Notes: generated from the sequence alone by a model not told the origin. 64,000 nt of DNA from Planctomycetota bacterium (GCA_020060765.1 JAGUZQ010000058.1:28382-92381); one strand, 5' to 3'; shown: positions 44,582 through 53,512, counted from the stretch's first letter. Translations and numbers: made by a program.

Positions 44582-46171
44582 TTATTTCTTCCGACAATAC
44601 CAGTCGGGGTTGATGTCGGGGAAGATGTTGTCGGCGTATTCCATCGCCGCCAGCGCTTCCTCATCGAAGCGGTCGCTCACCAGCATCGACTCCAACAGCC
44701 AGAACCGCGCCAGGTGCGACTGCACCCGTTTCAGCGCGTATTCCGGGCTGGTGTTGGTGCGCATGATAAACGGCCAGTCGCTGCCCTGCGCCAGCATCAG
44801 TTCCCGCATCATCTGTTTCAGGGCGCGGCGGTTCTTCTTTTTCTGCGCGCCGTCTTTTTCGGCCATCTCGCTCATCCGGTCGCCCGCCTCATGCAGATCC
44901 TTGAGGATGGAGTCGTTGGTATTGTTGATCCAGTATTCGTAGGTGCCGTTGCCTCCCCAGCTCGACCCGGCGGGAACCGTGACCTGGTTTTCCGGGAAGA
45001 GTTGCAGATATTTCAGCGGCGTGATCGGTTTCAGGTCTTTCTGGTCGTAACACATTTTCCGGAACAGGTAGTCGAGAAAGCGCGGCCCCTCGAACCACCA
45101 GTGCCCGAACAGTTCCGCGTCGTAGGGCGAGACGATCAGCGGGGGGCGATCCATTTTCGGCGCGAGGTGCTCCAGCTGCTTCTGGCGGTTAAACAGGAAA
45201 TTGCCTGCGTGTTCCGCCGCTCGTTCCAAAGCTTTGTTCCAATCATAAGGTTCCTTGGAGTCGCCTTTCTTGGTGATGCGGTAATACTTGATGCCGGTGT
45301 TGGTGCGCACATGCCCGGCGACGATGAAGTCCCGCACCATCTCCTCGGGCAGATCGAAACCGATGTCGCGGTAGAACTCGCGGTAGTCGGGATGCCCCGG
45401 ATAACCGACTTCCGCCGCCCAGACCTGGTGGCTGGTTTCCTTGTCACGGGCGAAGACGGCGACGCCGTTGGGGGTATGAACCGGCGCGAAGACGCCAAAC
45501 TTGGGCTTGACCGTGGCGTGATCGAAGCCGTGGGAGTCGACGAAGAAATAGCGGATGTCGGCTTCTTTCAGGAACTCCTCCACGCCGGGGTAATACGCAC
45601 ATTCCGGCACCCAGATACCGCCGGGATGGACGCCGAAAACTTCCCGGTGATGCTCAACCGCCGTCTGCACCTGCGCGCGCACCGCCGCGGGGTTGGTTTT
45701 CAGAATAGGTAAAAAGCCGTGCGTCGCTCCGCAGGTCATCAGTTCCAGCCGCCCCTGTGCCGAGATATTCCGGAACGCCATCGCCAGTCTTCGCTGGTAA
45801 CGTGTCTCGAACCAGTACAGCACGTCGCGGAACTCGTCGGCGTAGCGCCGGGCGAGGCGGTTGAACTGCGGTTCGCTAGCGGTGCGGCCGATCTCCCGGT
45901 CAGCAAGAGCAATCAGCTTGCGGAGATGGTCGACGAAACGTTCCTGCAGCAGTTCGTCCTCGAACATCGTTACCAGAGTCGGCGACAGGCTGACCAGCAG
46001 CGCGTAGTCGACGCCGTCATCCTCCAGGCCTTCCAGCATCCTGAGCAGCGGCACGTAGGTTTCTATGATGGCTTCAAAAAACCACTGCTCTTCCAGAAAT
46101 GACTTGTGTTCCGGATGGCGGACATAAGGCAAGTGCGCATGCAGCACCAGCGACAGGTATCCTTTCGGCAT
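44582..46171 (-). CDS. GH57 1,4-alpha-glucan branching enzyme
   Basis: 529 residues from the ATG at 46171 (AGGAAG upstream). It opens with GYLSLVLHAHLPYVRHPE, typical of GH57 branching enzymes (DUF1957 group). The nucleophile is Glu190 in GGIWVPECAYYPG, and the acid Asp351 lies in IVSPYDAELFGHWWFEGP. The C-terminal helical domain follows, with WINNTNDSILKDLHEAGDRM. It would introduce alpha-1,6 branches into glycogen-like glucan. The pair with DUF4912, about 1 kb away here, is a recurring neighbourhood for this enzyme. Confidence 0.94.
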   Translation of the reverse strand: MPKGYLSLVLHAHLPYVRHPEHKSFLEEQWFFEAIIETYVPLLRMLEGLEDDGVDYALLVSLSPTLVTMFEDELLQERFVDHLRKLIALADREIGRTASEPQFNRLARRYADEFRDVLYWFETRYQRRLAMAFRNISAQGRLELMTCGATHGFLPILKTNPAAVRAQVQTAVEHHREVFGVHPGGIWVPECAYYPGVEEFLKEADIRYFFVDSHGFDHATVKPKFGVFAPVHTPNGVAVFARDKETSHQVWAAEVGYPGHPDYREFYRDIGFDLPEEMVRDFIVAGHVRTNTGIKYYRITKKGDSKEPYDWNKALERAAEHAGNFLFNRQKQLEHLAPKMDRPPLIVSPYDAELFGHWWFEGPRFLDYLFRKMCYDQKDLKPITPLKYLQLFPENQVTVPAGSSWGGNGTYEYWINNTNDSILKDLHEAGDRMSEMAEKDGAQKKKNRRALKQMMRELMLAQGSDWPFIMRTNTSPEYALKRVQSHLARFWLLESMLVSDRFDEEALAAMEYADNIFPDINPDWYCRKK

Positions 46172-46184
46172 GATCGACTTCCTA

Positions 46185-47210
46185 TCAGCGGGAAATTTCC
46201 GCCAGCATCTTCGGCCACGACTCAGCCGCGTAAAAACGGTGCCCGCCCTGGCCGACGATGAGATGGCAATGCTTTTCCGCCCCAGCCGCACGGTAGATTT
46301 TCTTCAAACTTGTAAAAGCTTTTTTCACTTCGCCCAGCGGAAAGCCTTCGTCCTCGCTGCCGGTGACAATCACCACCGGCTTAGGCGCGAACAAGCCCAT
46401 GACGTCGCCCATCTCCGCGTAGTTGTACAGCCCCGGCACGTAATGGTCGGAGCAGTGGTAATACGCCATGATGGAGCCGCGGTAGGTGCAGAAGGAACAC
46501 GAAGGCATGGCATAGCTGATGCGCGGCAGCAGCGCGGCGCAATAGATCGCCACCGTCCCGCCGGTGGAGTTGCCCATAATGCCGATTTTTTTCAGGTCAA
46601 TATCGCCGCGCCTGGCGAGATAATCCAAACCGCAATCGACATCGAACACCCGTTCGCCTAGCAGCGTACGCCCCAGGAAAAGCGCGTGCAACACCGCGTC
46701 GTGACAACCGTGGGGAGAGACCACTTTCTGTTTCTGCTCGCGTCGCAGGCCGAAGGAGCGCTGCTCGATACAGAGGGCGGCGAAGCCTCTCTTCATGCAG
46801 CCCAGCGCGTAATCGCGGTCGCCGTCGATTTTTATTTTTTCCGTTTCCGTCTCTCGATCATAGCCGATGGAGTTGTGCATCCCGGTGGAATGCCCCTGCA
46901 GGCAGACCATCAGCGGATACGGCGGCTTTGCGTTTTTCGGCAGGCAGATGTATCCCATCACATCGGCACCGGGTTCGGAGCGGAACGTGATTTTTTCAAT
47001 CGTTCCCAGTTCGTGCTCTTTTTTCCATAAGGTTTTTACATTCAGTTTATTCGGTTTTTCCGGCATGAAGCCGATCAGCTCGCGCAGCTTGCGGCGCAAC
47101 TTTTTCTGCCACTCCGTCACGTCGCCGCCGGAGTAGGCCAGTTTCTGCGCGGTGTGATCCATCACGTAATTGTGATGCTCGGTCGGGGAGAGCAACAGTT
47201 TTTTGTCCAT
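46185..47210 (-). CDS. Alpha/beta hydrolase (esterase-like)
   Basis: 341 residues from the ATG at 47210 (AGGAG upstream). The nucleophile elbow is GIMGNSTGGTVAIY; the acid is probably in VTGSEDEGFPLG, and the His in VGQGGHRFYA. Stretches such as YICLPKNAKPPYPLMVCLQGHSTGM resemble acetyl-xylan esterases (CE7) and the abhydrolase_7 group. No signal peptide, so likely cytoplasmic. It lies 13 nt before the GH57 start and is probably cotranscribed; the substrate is unknown. Confidence 0.85.
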   Translation of the reverse strand: MDKKLLLSPTEHHNYVMDHTAQKLAYSGGDVTEWQKKLRRKLRELIGFMPEKPNKLNVKTLWKKEHELGTIEKITFRSEPGADVMGYICLPKNAKPPYPLMVCLQGHSTGMHNSIGYDRETETEKIKIDGDRDYALGCMKRGFAALCIEQRSFGLRREQKQKVVSPHGCHDAVLHALFLGRTLLGERVFDVDCGLDYLARRGDIDLKKIGIMGNSTGGTVAIYCAALLPRISYAMPSCSFCTYRGSIMAYYHCSDHYVPGLYNYAEMGDVMGLFAPKPVVIVTGSEDEGFPLGEVKKAFTSLKKIYRAAGAEKHCHLIVGQGGHRFYAAESWPKMLAEISR

Positions 47211-47220
47211 GATGTCTCCT

Positions 47221-47259
47221 AAGATAACAAAACACGCCCTCGTTGGCAAAAGGGCGTGT
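47221..47259 (-). terminator. Terminator after the DUF4912 gene
   Basis: Stem ACACGCCC(T)/(A)GGGCGTGT (47259-47251 with 47240-47232) followed on the minus strand by TTTGTTATCTT. It lies between the DUF4912 stop and the hydrolase start, so it separates the two units; the plus strand also has a T-run, but no gene needs it. Confidence 0.7.
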
Positions 47260-47286
47260 GAATAATTTTTATCAAGTCAAAGTCTC

Positions 47287-48672
47287 TCACGCGCCGAGGG
47301 TGACCCCGATACGGTCGCGCAGGGTCACGGCGTCGCCTTCCACCACCTCGACCGGCACGTGCAGCTTGCCGTCGCGCACCACGCAGGACACGCAGAAGGA
47401 GCCGTCGGGGGCGGTCTCGACCAGTTGCCCGCCGATACGCAGGCGTTTGCCGGGTTTCACCTTGCCGCGCAGCACCAGTTCCGCCTCCATCTCGACCCCG
47501 GCTTTCGCCAGCCGGTCGATCAGCGTCCGCAGCTTGCCGGTCCACGCCGCCCGGCGGGGGCGGGGCGCGGTTTCGTTTTCCGCGCCCTTGACCAGCAGGT
47601 CGAGGGAGAAGGGGAACGCGCGCGCGCGTTCGGCCTGCTTGCGACCAACCGTGGGTGCCAGCCGGGAAGTAAAGGTTTCGGCCTTCGGCTCGGGCTTGTC
47701 CAGCCTGACGGCGAAGACTGTCGGCTTGTTTTTCCGCGCTTCTGCTTTCTCAGGGCGCAAAGCCGGGTTGGCGGCGGCGCGGCGGGATTCGTATTCCGCG
47801 CGCAGCACTTCCGCCGGGCGGGGAGCCAACGGCTGGGCGTCGCGCAAAACCCGCGTTCCGTCGCGGAGAAAACGCTGGTAAAGATTTTTGATGTCGCGTT
47901 CCGCTTCCAGATCGCGCAGCGGCCAGTCGGCATCGCCGGGGGCGACGATCAGGGACGGGGTTTTGATCTGGAAAATTTTCGGCGTCCTGGGAGCGATTAT
48001 TTTATCCGTGTTTTGCTCGACGCGGACAAACTCCTGCCCCGTCTCGCCCTGCCGGTCGCGGGGCAAGCGCACCCGGTTGGAACGGGAAATCGGCGTAAAC
48101 CTGCCGTCGCCCGCGCGCAGGCCGAATTCGATCACGTACTCGCGATCAGCTTCCCACACCTCGACGTAGCGGCGGTTTTCCTCCCAGCTCACCTCGATGT
48201 CGAAAGAAGAATTGGCGCCGGCGAAAGCCACGCCGGTAATGTCGTAAAACCGGAGTACCGGCCTGACCTCGCTGCCGCCCAGGCGCGCACGCGCGCTCTG
48301 GACGAGATAATCCGGAGTCTGCCAGTAGACATGCACGCGCCGGGAAGTGACTTCCAGAGCCGCCAGTGACGCCCGCCCGGCGAGAATCCGCAGAGGCGTA
48401 CGGTCAATGATTTCGAGTTTTTTTCGAAGGACTTCGGGGATAGTCAGATCGGCGAAGCGGTTTGAATTTTTCCTTGTCGCCGGTTCCTGCGTTTCTCCGC
48501 GCAGGGACGACAGGGCGTGCGCGACCAGGCTGCCGGCAAAGCCTGCCCCGCCGGTGCGCCCGTCGAGGGAATACAACACCCCGTCGGTCAACAACGGACT
48601 GCGGGCGCTGATGCGCTTGCGCATAGCGTCGGCATTGACGAGGCGCGAATTTGTCTGAACCAGTGTTTCCAT
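47287..48672 (-). CDS. DUF4912 domain protein
   Basis: 461 residues. Residues about 110-200 match the DUF4912 pattern: RRVHVYWQTPDYLVQSARARLG, VLRFYDITG, SFDIEVSWEENRRYVEVWEADREYVIEFGLR, a beta-sandwich. The rest is basic, Pro/Arg-rich and probably disordered, ending in a second small beta domain (VLRGKVKPGKRLRIGGQ... TAPDGSFCVSCVVRDG). DUF4912 genes recur beside GH57 glucan branching enzymes, as here, so a glycan-binding or regulatory role in storage polysaccharide is plausible but unproven. Confidence 0.82.
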   Translation of the reverse strand: METLVQTNSRLVNADAMRKRISARSPLLTDGVLYSLDGRTGGAGFAGSLVAHALSSLRGETQEPATRKNSNRFADLTIPEVLRKKLEIIDRTPLRILAGRASLAALEVTSRRVHVYWQTPDYLVQSARARLGGSEVRPVLRFYDITGVAFAGANSSFDIEVSWEENRRYVEVWEADREYVIEFGLRAGDGRFTPISRSNRVRLPRDRQGETGQEFVRVEQNTDKIIAPRTPKIFQIKTPSLIVAPGDADWPLRDLEAERDIKNLYQRFLRDGTRVLRDAQPLAPRPAEVLRAEYESRRAAANPALRPEKAEARKNKPTVFAVRLDKPEPKAETFTSRLAPTVGRKQAERARAFPFSLDLLVKGAENETAPRPRRAAWTGKLRTLIDRLAKAGVEMEAELVLRGKVKPGKRLRIGGQLVETAPDGSFCVSCVVRDGKLHVPVEVVEGDAVTLRDRIGVTLGA

Positions 48673-48696
48673 GCAAAACCCTCCTGCCGGGAGAAA

Positions 48697-48906
48697 TTAC
48701 CTTTCCGGGCGGTGGTAGCGCCATTCCAGGCGGCAATCCGCGCATTTCAAGCTGCGCAGAACGTTGTAATAACTGGTGTAACCCGTGGAGGTGTCTGACT
48801 TGGCCAGCGTCATTTCGTCGTGGATATGGGCGTGGTCATAACAGACCCCTCTGCCGCAGGCCGCGCATACGCCGCGCGCTTCGTTATCGCAGAACCAGCA
48901 CTTCAT
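48697..48906 (-). CDS. Small zinc-binding protein (DUF2180-like)
   Basis: 69 residues. MKCWFCDNEARGVCAACGRG, followed by VCYDHAHIHDE, gives a B-box-like CXXC...CXXC...CXDH...H pattern, with a third CADC pair later, enough for two metal sites. It resembles DUF2180 proteins of unknown function. It has a strong promoter (48992-49019) and is followed 24 nt later by the DUF4912 gene. Confidence 0.82.
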   Translation of the reverse strand: MKCWFCDNEARGVCAACGRGVCYDHAHIHDEMTLAKSDTSTGYTSYYNVLRSLKCADCRLEWRYHRPER

Positions 48907-49238
48907 GGCATCCCCTTCCCCACATGAATCTTAATCTTGTATTATTTACTGTTTGCCACTGCCGGAAAGCCAGCCTTCTCCACTAACAAGAATTATATCA
49001 CGCTTTCCCGGCGTGACAATGCAATTTCCCCCATTTTCTTCGGAGTTTTTTCGTACCTTTCCCAGCGCGACAACCAGGTCTGGCACCACCTTGCTAGCCA
49101 CTTCTTTTTTGGCTTTACGTTACGGCGCCCTTGTGGTTTCATTTTTTCTTGCGCCAGCTATTTGGAAACGATAGCATTCGCACAACAGCAATTCGGGAGA
49201 ATGGCGGGATATTTCAAACTGCATGAAAGGATTCGCTC
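48907..49238. other. Divergent intergenic region
   Basis: 332 bp between the zinc-protein and PspA genes. It holds the minus-strand promoter at 48992-49019. For the plus strand only a weak TTGCGC-N17-TAGCAT near 49147-49175 is visible. No repeat or gene seen. Confidence 0.6.
48992..49019 (-). promoter_or_regulatory. Promoter of the zinc-protein/DUF4912 genes
   Basis: Minus strand: TTGTCA (49019-49014), 16-nt spacer, perfect TATAAT (48997-48992). Leader of about 80 nt. Confidence 0.78.
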
Positions 49239-50054
49239 ATGATCGGCGCTTTTGGACGATGGTTGAAAGCCTTTGGGTACCTGATTACCGGACAGCTTGA
49301 TGCGGCGCGGCGTACGCTGGACACCAATCCCCATGTCGTGCGCGCCAAATACGACGAGATCGTGCGGGAAAAAACCGGGCGCATCCAGCATTACAAGCAG
49401 GCGGTGGCGCAGGTGATCGCGCAGCAGGAAAAGAAGATGGCCAAGGTCAAGGCTTTGACCGACGAGGTGCGGAACCTGGAGCGGTTGAAAGCAGGCGCGC
49501 TGGCGAAAGCCAAGGAACGCGTCGCCGCTCTCGGCGGCAAATCCAAGGAAGAGGTTCAGCGCGACGGGGATTACCAGAAATGCCTCGCCGCCTATAACGA
49601 TTTTTCCAGCACCCTGGCGGAAAAACAGGAACACATCGGCGAACTCGAGAACGACATCAACGAATACGGCACCCGCATCAACGAGCACAAGGTGCAACTC
49701 CAGCATCTGGCTCGGGAACTGGACAAAATCAAGAGCGAAGCCGCCGACGCCGTGGCCGATTTCATCACCGCGCGCGAGGAACGCGAAATCGCCGACGCCC
49801 TTTCCGGCATCGGCGAAGACGGTGCAGCGCAGGAATTGCAGCGGATGCGCGACCTGCGCCACGAAGTCAAGGCCGAAGCGCGCATCAGCAAGGAAATGGC
49901 CGGCACCGATACCCGCGCGCAGGAGGCCGAGTTCCTGGAATACGCCAGAACCTCTTCCGCCAACGACGAGTTCGATGCCCTGGTCGGCCTTGGTGGCGCT
50001 ACAGAGAAACCGCAGGCCGCGGCGGACAAGCGGGAGACGTCGCTGCCGGAGTGA
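49239..50054 (+). CDS. PspA/IM30 (ESCRT-III-like) family protein
   Basis: 271 residues, almost entirely helical. The N-terminal amphipathic segment GAFGRWLKAFGYLITGQLDAARRTLDTNP and the following long coiled coil (about 35-190, e.g. KMAKVKALTDEVRNLERLKA) fit the PspA/Vipp1 family, bacterial members of the ESCRT-III superfamily that coat and remodel membranes. The C-terminus (about 225-271) is low-complexity with EFLEYARTSSANDEFDALVG. AAGG lies before the ATG. The AAA ATPase gene follows after 34 nt. Confidence 0.82.
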   Translation: MIGAFGRWLKAFGYLITGQLDAARRTLDTNPHVVRAKYDEIVREKTGRIQHYKQAVAQVIAQQEKKMAKVKALTDEVRNLERLKAGALAKAKERVAALGGKSKEEVQRDGDYQKCLAAYNDFSSTLAEKQEHIGELENDINEYGTRINEHKVQLQHLARELDKIKSEAADAVADFITAREEREIADALSGIGEDGAAQELQRMRDLRHEVKAEARISKEMAGTDTRAQEAEFLEYARTSSANDEFDALVGLGGATEKPQAAADKRETSLPE

Positions 50055-50088
50055 TATCAATTCAAGTTTTACAAGTTGCGGAGAAGCG

Positions 50089-51903
50089 ATGGGAGATTAC
50101 GAATTTCTGCGCCAGGCCGGGCGCGCCCTGAACGCGGGACAGACGCGCACGCTGCTGCTGACCGGCAACATCCACGATCTCTTCTGCCTCGACGCCGCGG
50201 ATTCGACCGAATACGTTCCCCTGGTCTGGTACCTTTTCCGCCGCTGGAGCGTGCCGGGGCGCATCCTGGTCACCTATGAACTGAACGGTCCTATTCGTTT
50301 CGCCTCCGACGCCGACCGGGAGAAAGTCCGCTCCGCCTGGCTGCAATGGCGCACGGGGCTTGACAGCAACAAGCTCGACATCGAACTGATGCTGGCTTCG
50401 CGCCAGACCCGCGCCCAGATGGAGGGCATGGGCGCGGCCTTCGACGCCAATCTGCAAGCCGCCGTAGGCAAACCAACCCAGGCGTTGGAAATGCTACGGC
50501 AGATGTGTCTGGCCAGCCGCACCGTATTGAACGGCCAGCGCCTGCTCGCGGACGATCTCATCATTCTGATAGAGGCGGCCGACATGCTGGTGCCGGTGGG
50601 GGAACTGTCGCATCTCTCCGACGCCGACCGCCAGCGCATCGCCATCTGCCAGGACTGGTTTGGCGATCCCGGTTTCATGGACGGGCGCGACGCCGTTGTG
50701 CTGCTGGCGGAGAGCCGCAGTCTCCTGCACGACCGGCTGGCGCGCCTGCCGCAACTGATGGAACTGGCTATCCCCTCCCCCGGCGCGGAAGAACGGTCAG
50801 CCTATGTCGACTGGTTCAGCAAGCGCCTGCCTGCGGATAAGCCGTTACGTCTTTGGGGCACGCCGGAGGAACTGGCGCGCCTGACGGCGGGGTTGAGCAT
50901 TCACGCCCTGCGCCAGCTTCTGACCGGAGCCTCCCACGAAAACCGCGCCCTCGCCATTGACGACGTAATCGGCAAGGTGGAGGAATTTATCCAGAGTCAA
51001 CTGGGCGAGGACATTGTCGAGTTCAAGAAACCCTCCCACAAGCTTGACCAGGTGGTCGGGTTTTCCCGGATGAAAAATTTTCTGCGGGAGGAACTGATTC
51101 CGCGCCTGCGCGCCTCGGGCAAGGAAGCGCTGCCCGGCGCGGCGGTCTGCGGCCCCATCGGCGGCGGCAAGACTTTTATTTTCGAAGCGGTGGCCGCCGA
51201 GTTGGACATGGTGGTGCTGGTGCTGAAAAATATCCGCAGCCAGTGGTACGGGCAGACCGACGTGATTTTCGAGCGACTGCGCCGGGTGCTGGACGCCTTG
51301 GCCAAGGTGCTGATTTTCGTCGACGAGGCCGATACCCAGTTCGGCGGCGTGGGCGCGGACGCGCACGAAACCGAACGCCGCCTCACCGGCAAGGTGCAGG
51401 CTATGATGTCTGACCCGCGCCTGCGGGGGAAAGTCGCGTGGCTGCTCATGACTGCGCGCATCCACCTCCTCAGCCCCGACATCCGCCGCCCCGGCCGGGT
51501 GGGCGACCTGATTATCCCTGTCCTGGATTCCGAAGGCGACGACCGGCGCGACTTCCTGCGCTGGACGCTTGCTTCGATCATGCCCGAACCGCCCACCGAC
51601 GAATTGCTGGCGCAGATCGACCAGGAGTTGCGCGACGGCAGCGCCGCGACTTTCGCCTGCCTGCGCAGCGACCTGAAGGCGCGGATCGCGATGCTGGGAC
51701 GCCAACTTCAGCCGGAGGAGGTAATGGCGGTGATCCGCGACCGCCTTCCCGCGCACATCGCCGCCACGCGCGAATACCAGAGCTTGCAAGCGCTCGTCAA
51801 CTGCACCCGCCGCAGTTTGCTGCCGAATCCGGAAGTAAGCGAGGACGAACGCCTGGCCTGGCAAAGACGCATCACCGAAATGGAACGGCAGGGCATACGG
51901 TAA
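50089..51903 (+). CDS. AAA+ ATPase paired with PspA
   Basis: 604 residues from the ATG at 50089 (GGAG upstream). The first half (about 1-300) looks like a degenerate ATPase module: TLLLTGNIHDLF in the Walker A position lacks GKT, while ILIEAADMLVP and VVLLAESRSLL follow the fold. The second half is active: Walker A GPIGGGKT at 355-362, Walker B LIFVDEADTQF near 407-416, sensor-1 region LLMTARIHLL and an Arg-finger-like DIRRPGR. No protease or membrane segment. With PspA it may form a membrane-remodelling pair analogous to ESCRT-III and Vps4; this is inference from architecture and linkage. Confidence 0.85.
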   Translation: MGDYEFLRQAGRALNAGQTRTLLLTGNIHDLFCLDAADSTEYVPLVWYLFRRWSVPGRILVTYELNGPIRFASDADREKVRSAWLQWRTGLDSNKLDIELMLASRQTRAQMEGMGAAFDANLQAAVGKPTQALEMLRQMCLASRTVLNGQRLLADDLIILIEAADMLVPVGELSHLSDADRQRIAICQDWFGDPGFMDGRDAVVLLAESRSLLHDRLARLPQLMELAIPSPGAEERSAYVDWFSKRLPADKPLRLWGTPEELARLTAGLSIHALRQLLTGASHENRALAIDDVIGKVEEFIQSQLGEDIVEFKKPSHKLDQVVGFSRMKNFLREELIPRLRASGKEALPGAAVCGPIGGGKTFIFEAVAAELDMVVLVLKNIRSQWYGQTDVIFERLRRVLDALAKVLIFVDEADTQFGGVGADAHETERRLTGKVQAMMSDPRLRGKVAWLLMTARIHLLSPDIRRPGRVGDLIIPVLDSEGDDRRDFLRWTLASIMPEPPTDELLAQIDQELRDGSAATFACLRSDLKARIAMLGRQLQPEEVMAVIRDRLPAHIAATREYQSLQALVNCTRRSLLPNPEVSEDERLAWQRRITEMERQGIR

Positions 51904-51915
51904 GGTGGGTAACGG

Positions 51916-52001
51916 AAATTCGGTTAATAAGAAAACTGTGTTCGACGAAATAATAAAACATACAAATTGTCATTCCCGCCTCCGCGGGAATGACGACCGT
52001 T
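51916..52001. repeat. Copy D (short, degenerate) of the CAATACGG element
   Basis: ATTCGGTTAATAAGAAAACTG resembles one terminus, and GTCATTCCCGC/GCGGGAATGAC (51969-51994) is the internal palindrome collapsed to a four-base loop. It lies between the convergent AAA ATPase and monooxygenase genes and could work as a bidirectional terminator. Confidence 0.6.
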
Positions 52002-52006
52002 TATTT

Positions 52007-53095
52007 TTACGCGACAGGCTCGCCCGTCAGTTCCGCCATCAATTCGGCGACCGGCACGATCTTGTCTACCCGGAAAGCGTTGGTGCCGACCGTGAAGATG
52101 GGGTTCTCCACGTCGTCGTTGTAGCCGCTGGAAGCCAAGAGGCCGTTACAGATGCAGAAGGCGGTTTCCGGCGCGTCCTTGGCGGCGCAGGCCGTGCCGA
52201 TCATCACGTAGCCCTTGTCGCAGAACGGCTTGCGGCGGTTGCAGAGCAGATCCTGCCACATCGGCGCGTTCTTGAGGATGCGGAAAGGATAGCCGCAGGG
52301 GCTGCCGGGCTTGATCGCCACCATGATGTCGTCGGCAGTGGCCTTGATGACGTGTTCCTTGTAAAAATCGGTGGCGCCGGATTCGTGAGTAGCGAGAAAA
52401 CGCGTGCCCATCTGCACTCCCGCAGCGCCCGCTTTGAGCCAGTTCTTGATGTCGTCGTGAGTATAAACCCCGCCCGCGACCAGGATGGGGAATTCCCCGT
52501 ATTTTTTCGCCACCTCCAGCACCGGCGGCAGCAGTATCTCCAGCCGGTTTTCGGGGTCGTCGATTTCCGCTTGCGTCTTCCAGCCCAGGTGTCCTCCCGC
52601 CATGGGTCCTTCCAGCACGGCGGCGGCGGGGCGGGCGTCGTAGCGTTCCCAGTGGCGGCAGACCAGGTTGAGCGCCTTGCCGCTGGAAATTATCGGCACC
52701 AGTCCGGTCTTGGCATCGGGCTTGTAATCCTTGACTATCTTGGGCAGCTTCTGCGGCAGCCCCGCGCCGGAGAAAATGAAATCCACGCCCCCGTCGATGG
52801 CGCCGCGCACCGAGTTCTCGTAGTCGCGGGGCAGAGCCACCATGACGTTGATGCCGCAGGCGCCACCGAGTTCGCGCGCCTGGCCGATCTCGTAAGCGGT
52901 GGCTTCCTGCATGTTGAGCTTTTTTCCCACCCGCTTGGAAACTATGCAATCGAGCGCGACGCTGGACACAACCCCCAGGCCGCCGCAACGTCCGACCTCG
53001 CCCGACAATCTCGCCATCGAGATGCCTATGCCCATGCCGCCCTGGATGATCGGATAACGGATTGTCGTGTCAAGTATCTTGAGAGGAGGAAGCAT
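52007..53095 (-). CDS. Nitronate monooxygenase-type FMN enzyme
   Basis: 362 residues with the 2-nitropropane dioxygenase/NMO TIM barrel: YPIIQGGMGIGISMARLSGEVGRCGGLGVV at the N-terminus, DFIFSGAGLPQKLP, VLEGPMAGGHLG with the catalytic His, FPILVAGGVYTHDDI and AGAAGVQMGTRFLAT for FMN phosphate binding. Members oxidise nitronates or, as FabK, reduce enoyl-ACP. The fab operon here lacks an enoyl reductase, but this protein is longer than typical FabK, so I keep the general name. It diverges from the cimA leader. Confidence 0.88.
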   Translation of the reverse strand: MLPPLKILDTTIRYPIIQGGMGIGISMARLSGEVGRCGGLGVVSSVALDCIVSKRVGKKLNMQEATAYEIGQARELGGACGINVMVALPRDYENSVRGAIDGGVDFIFSGAGLPQKLPKIVKDYKPDAKTGLVPIISSGKALNLVCRHWERYDARPAAAVLEGPMAGGHLGWKTQAEIDDPENRLEILLPPVLEVAKKYGEFPILVAGGVYTHDDIKNWLKAGAAGVQMGTRFLATHESGATDFYKEHVIKATADDIMVAIKPGSPCGYPFRILKNAPMWQDLLCNRRKPFCDKGYVMIGTACAAKDAPETAFCICNGLLASSGYNDDVENPIFTVGTNAFRVDKIVPVAELMAELTGEPVA

Positions 53096-53371
53096 GAATG
53101 CCTATCATGAAAAAGCGACCGAAGCGTCAGGACTTCGGAGCAGCTTCGGATAAATCAGCGCAGAACCGCATGAGTTGCGGCCTGTCGGTTAGCGCAATCC
53201 TGACCGCGTCTCTTCCGGAGAGCCGGAACAGACGCTTCCACATTATCAACATTTTCCGGCGTTTGACAATCGTTAAATTCGCCGGACTTGAATTAAACCG
53301 CAAAATCTTTTCCTGTCAATGGAGGAATTGCCGATAACCGCCGCCGGTCAATACGGAAAATGAAAAAGAAC
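53096..53371. other. Intergenic region upstream of the cimA leader
   Basis: About 275 bp between the monooxygenase start and the cimA promoter. Short open frames here (for example 53098-53337) lack a ribosome binding site and family resemblance. I see no repeat and no RNA gene. Confidence 0.5.
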
Positions 53372-53400
53372 TTGACCGGCGCCCCAACTGGTGGTATATT
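53372..53400 (+). promoter_or_regulatory. Promoter of the cimA leader transcript
   Basis: TTGACC (53372-53377), exactly 17 nt, TATATT (53395-53400). Predicted start near 53407, 25 nt before the leader-peptide ATG. Confidence 0.8.
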
Positions 53401-53431
53401 ACGGTCAAATCTGATAAGGATTTCGGCAAAC

Positions 53432-53512
53432 ATGAATCGGTCTGCAGCCAACATCGCCCGAATTATTATTATCGGCTCCGGCATTGCACGGGGCGGGCGG
53501 GTGTTTGCGTAA
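53432..53512 (+). CDS. Ile-rich leader peptide of the cimA attenuator
   Basis: A 26-residue frame, MNRSAANIARIIIIGSGIAR then GGRVFA and TAA, with AAGGA upstream. Six of 26 residues are isoleucine, including four consecutive codons ATT ATT ATT ATC at 53462-53473. It lies between a good promoter and a U-tract terminator ahead of cimA, the entry enzyme of an isoleucine route. This is the composition and position expected of a leader peptide whose translation senses charged tRNA-Ile. The peptide itself needs no function. Confidence 0.85.
   Translation: MNRSAANIARIIIIGSGIARGGRVFA

Noticed and set aside
53098..53337. 79-residue plus-strand frame upstream of the cimA leader
   Set aside because: No ribosome binding site and an arbitrary composition; I could see no support beyond being open.
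53293..53484. 63-residue minus-strand frame overlapping the cimA leader
   Set aside because: It covers the promoter and leader peptide on the other strand, which have strong independent support.
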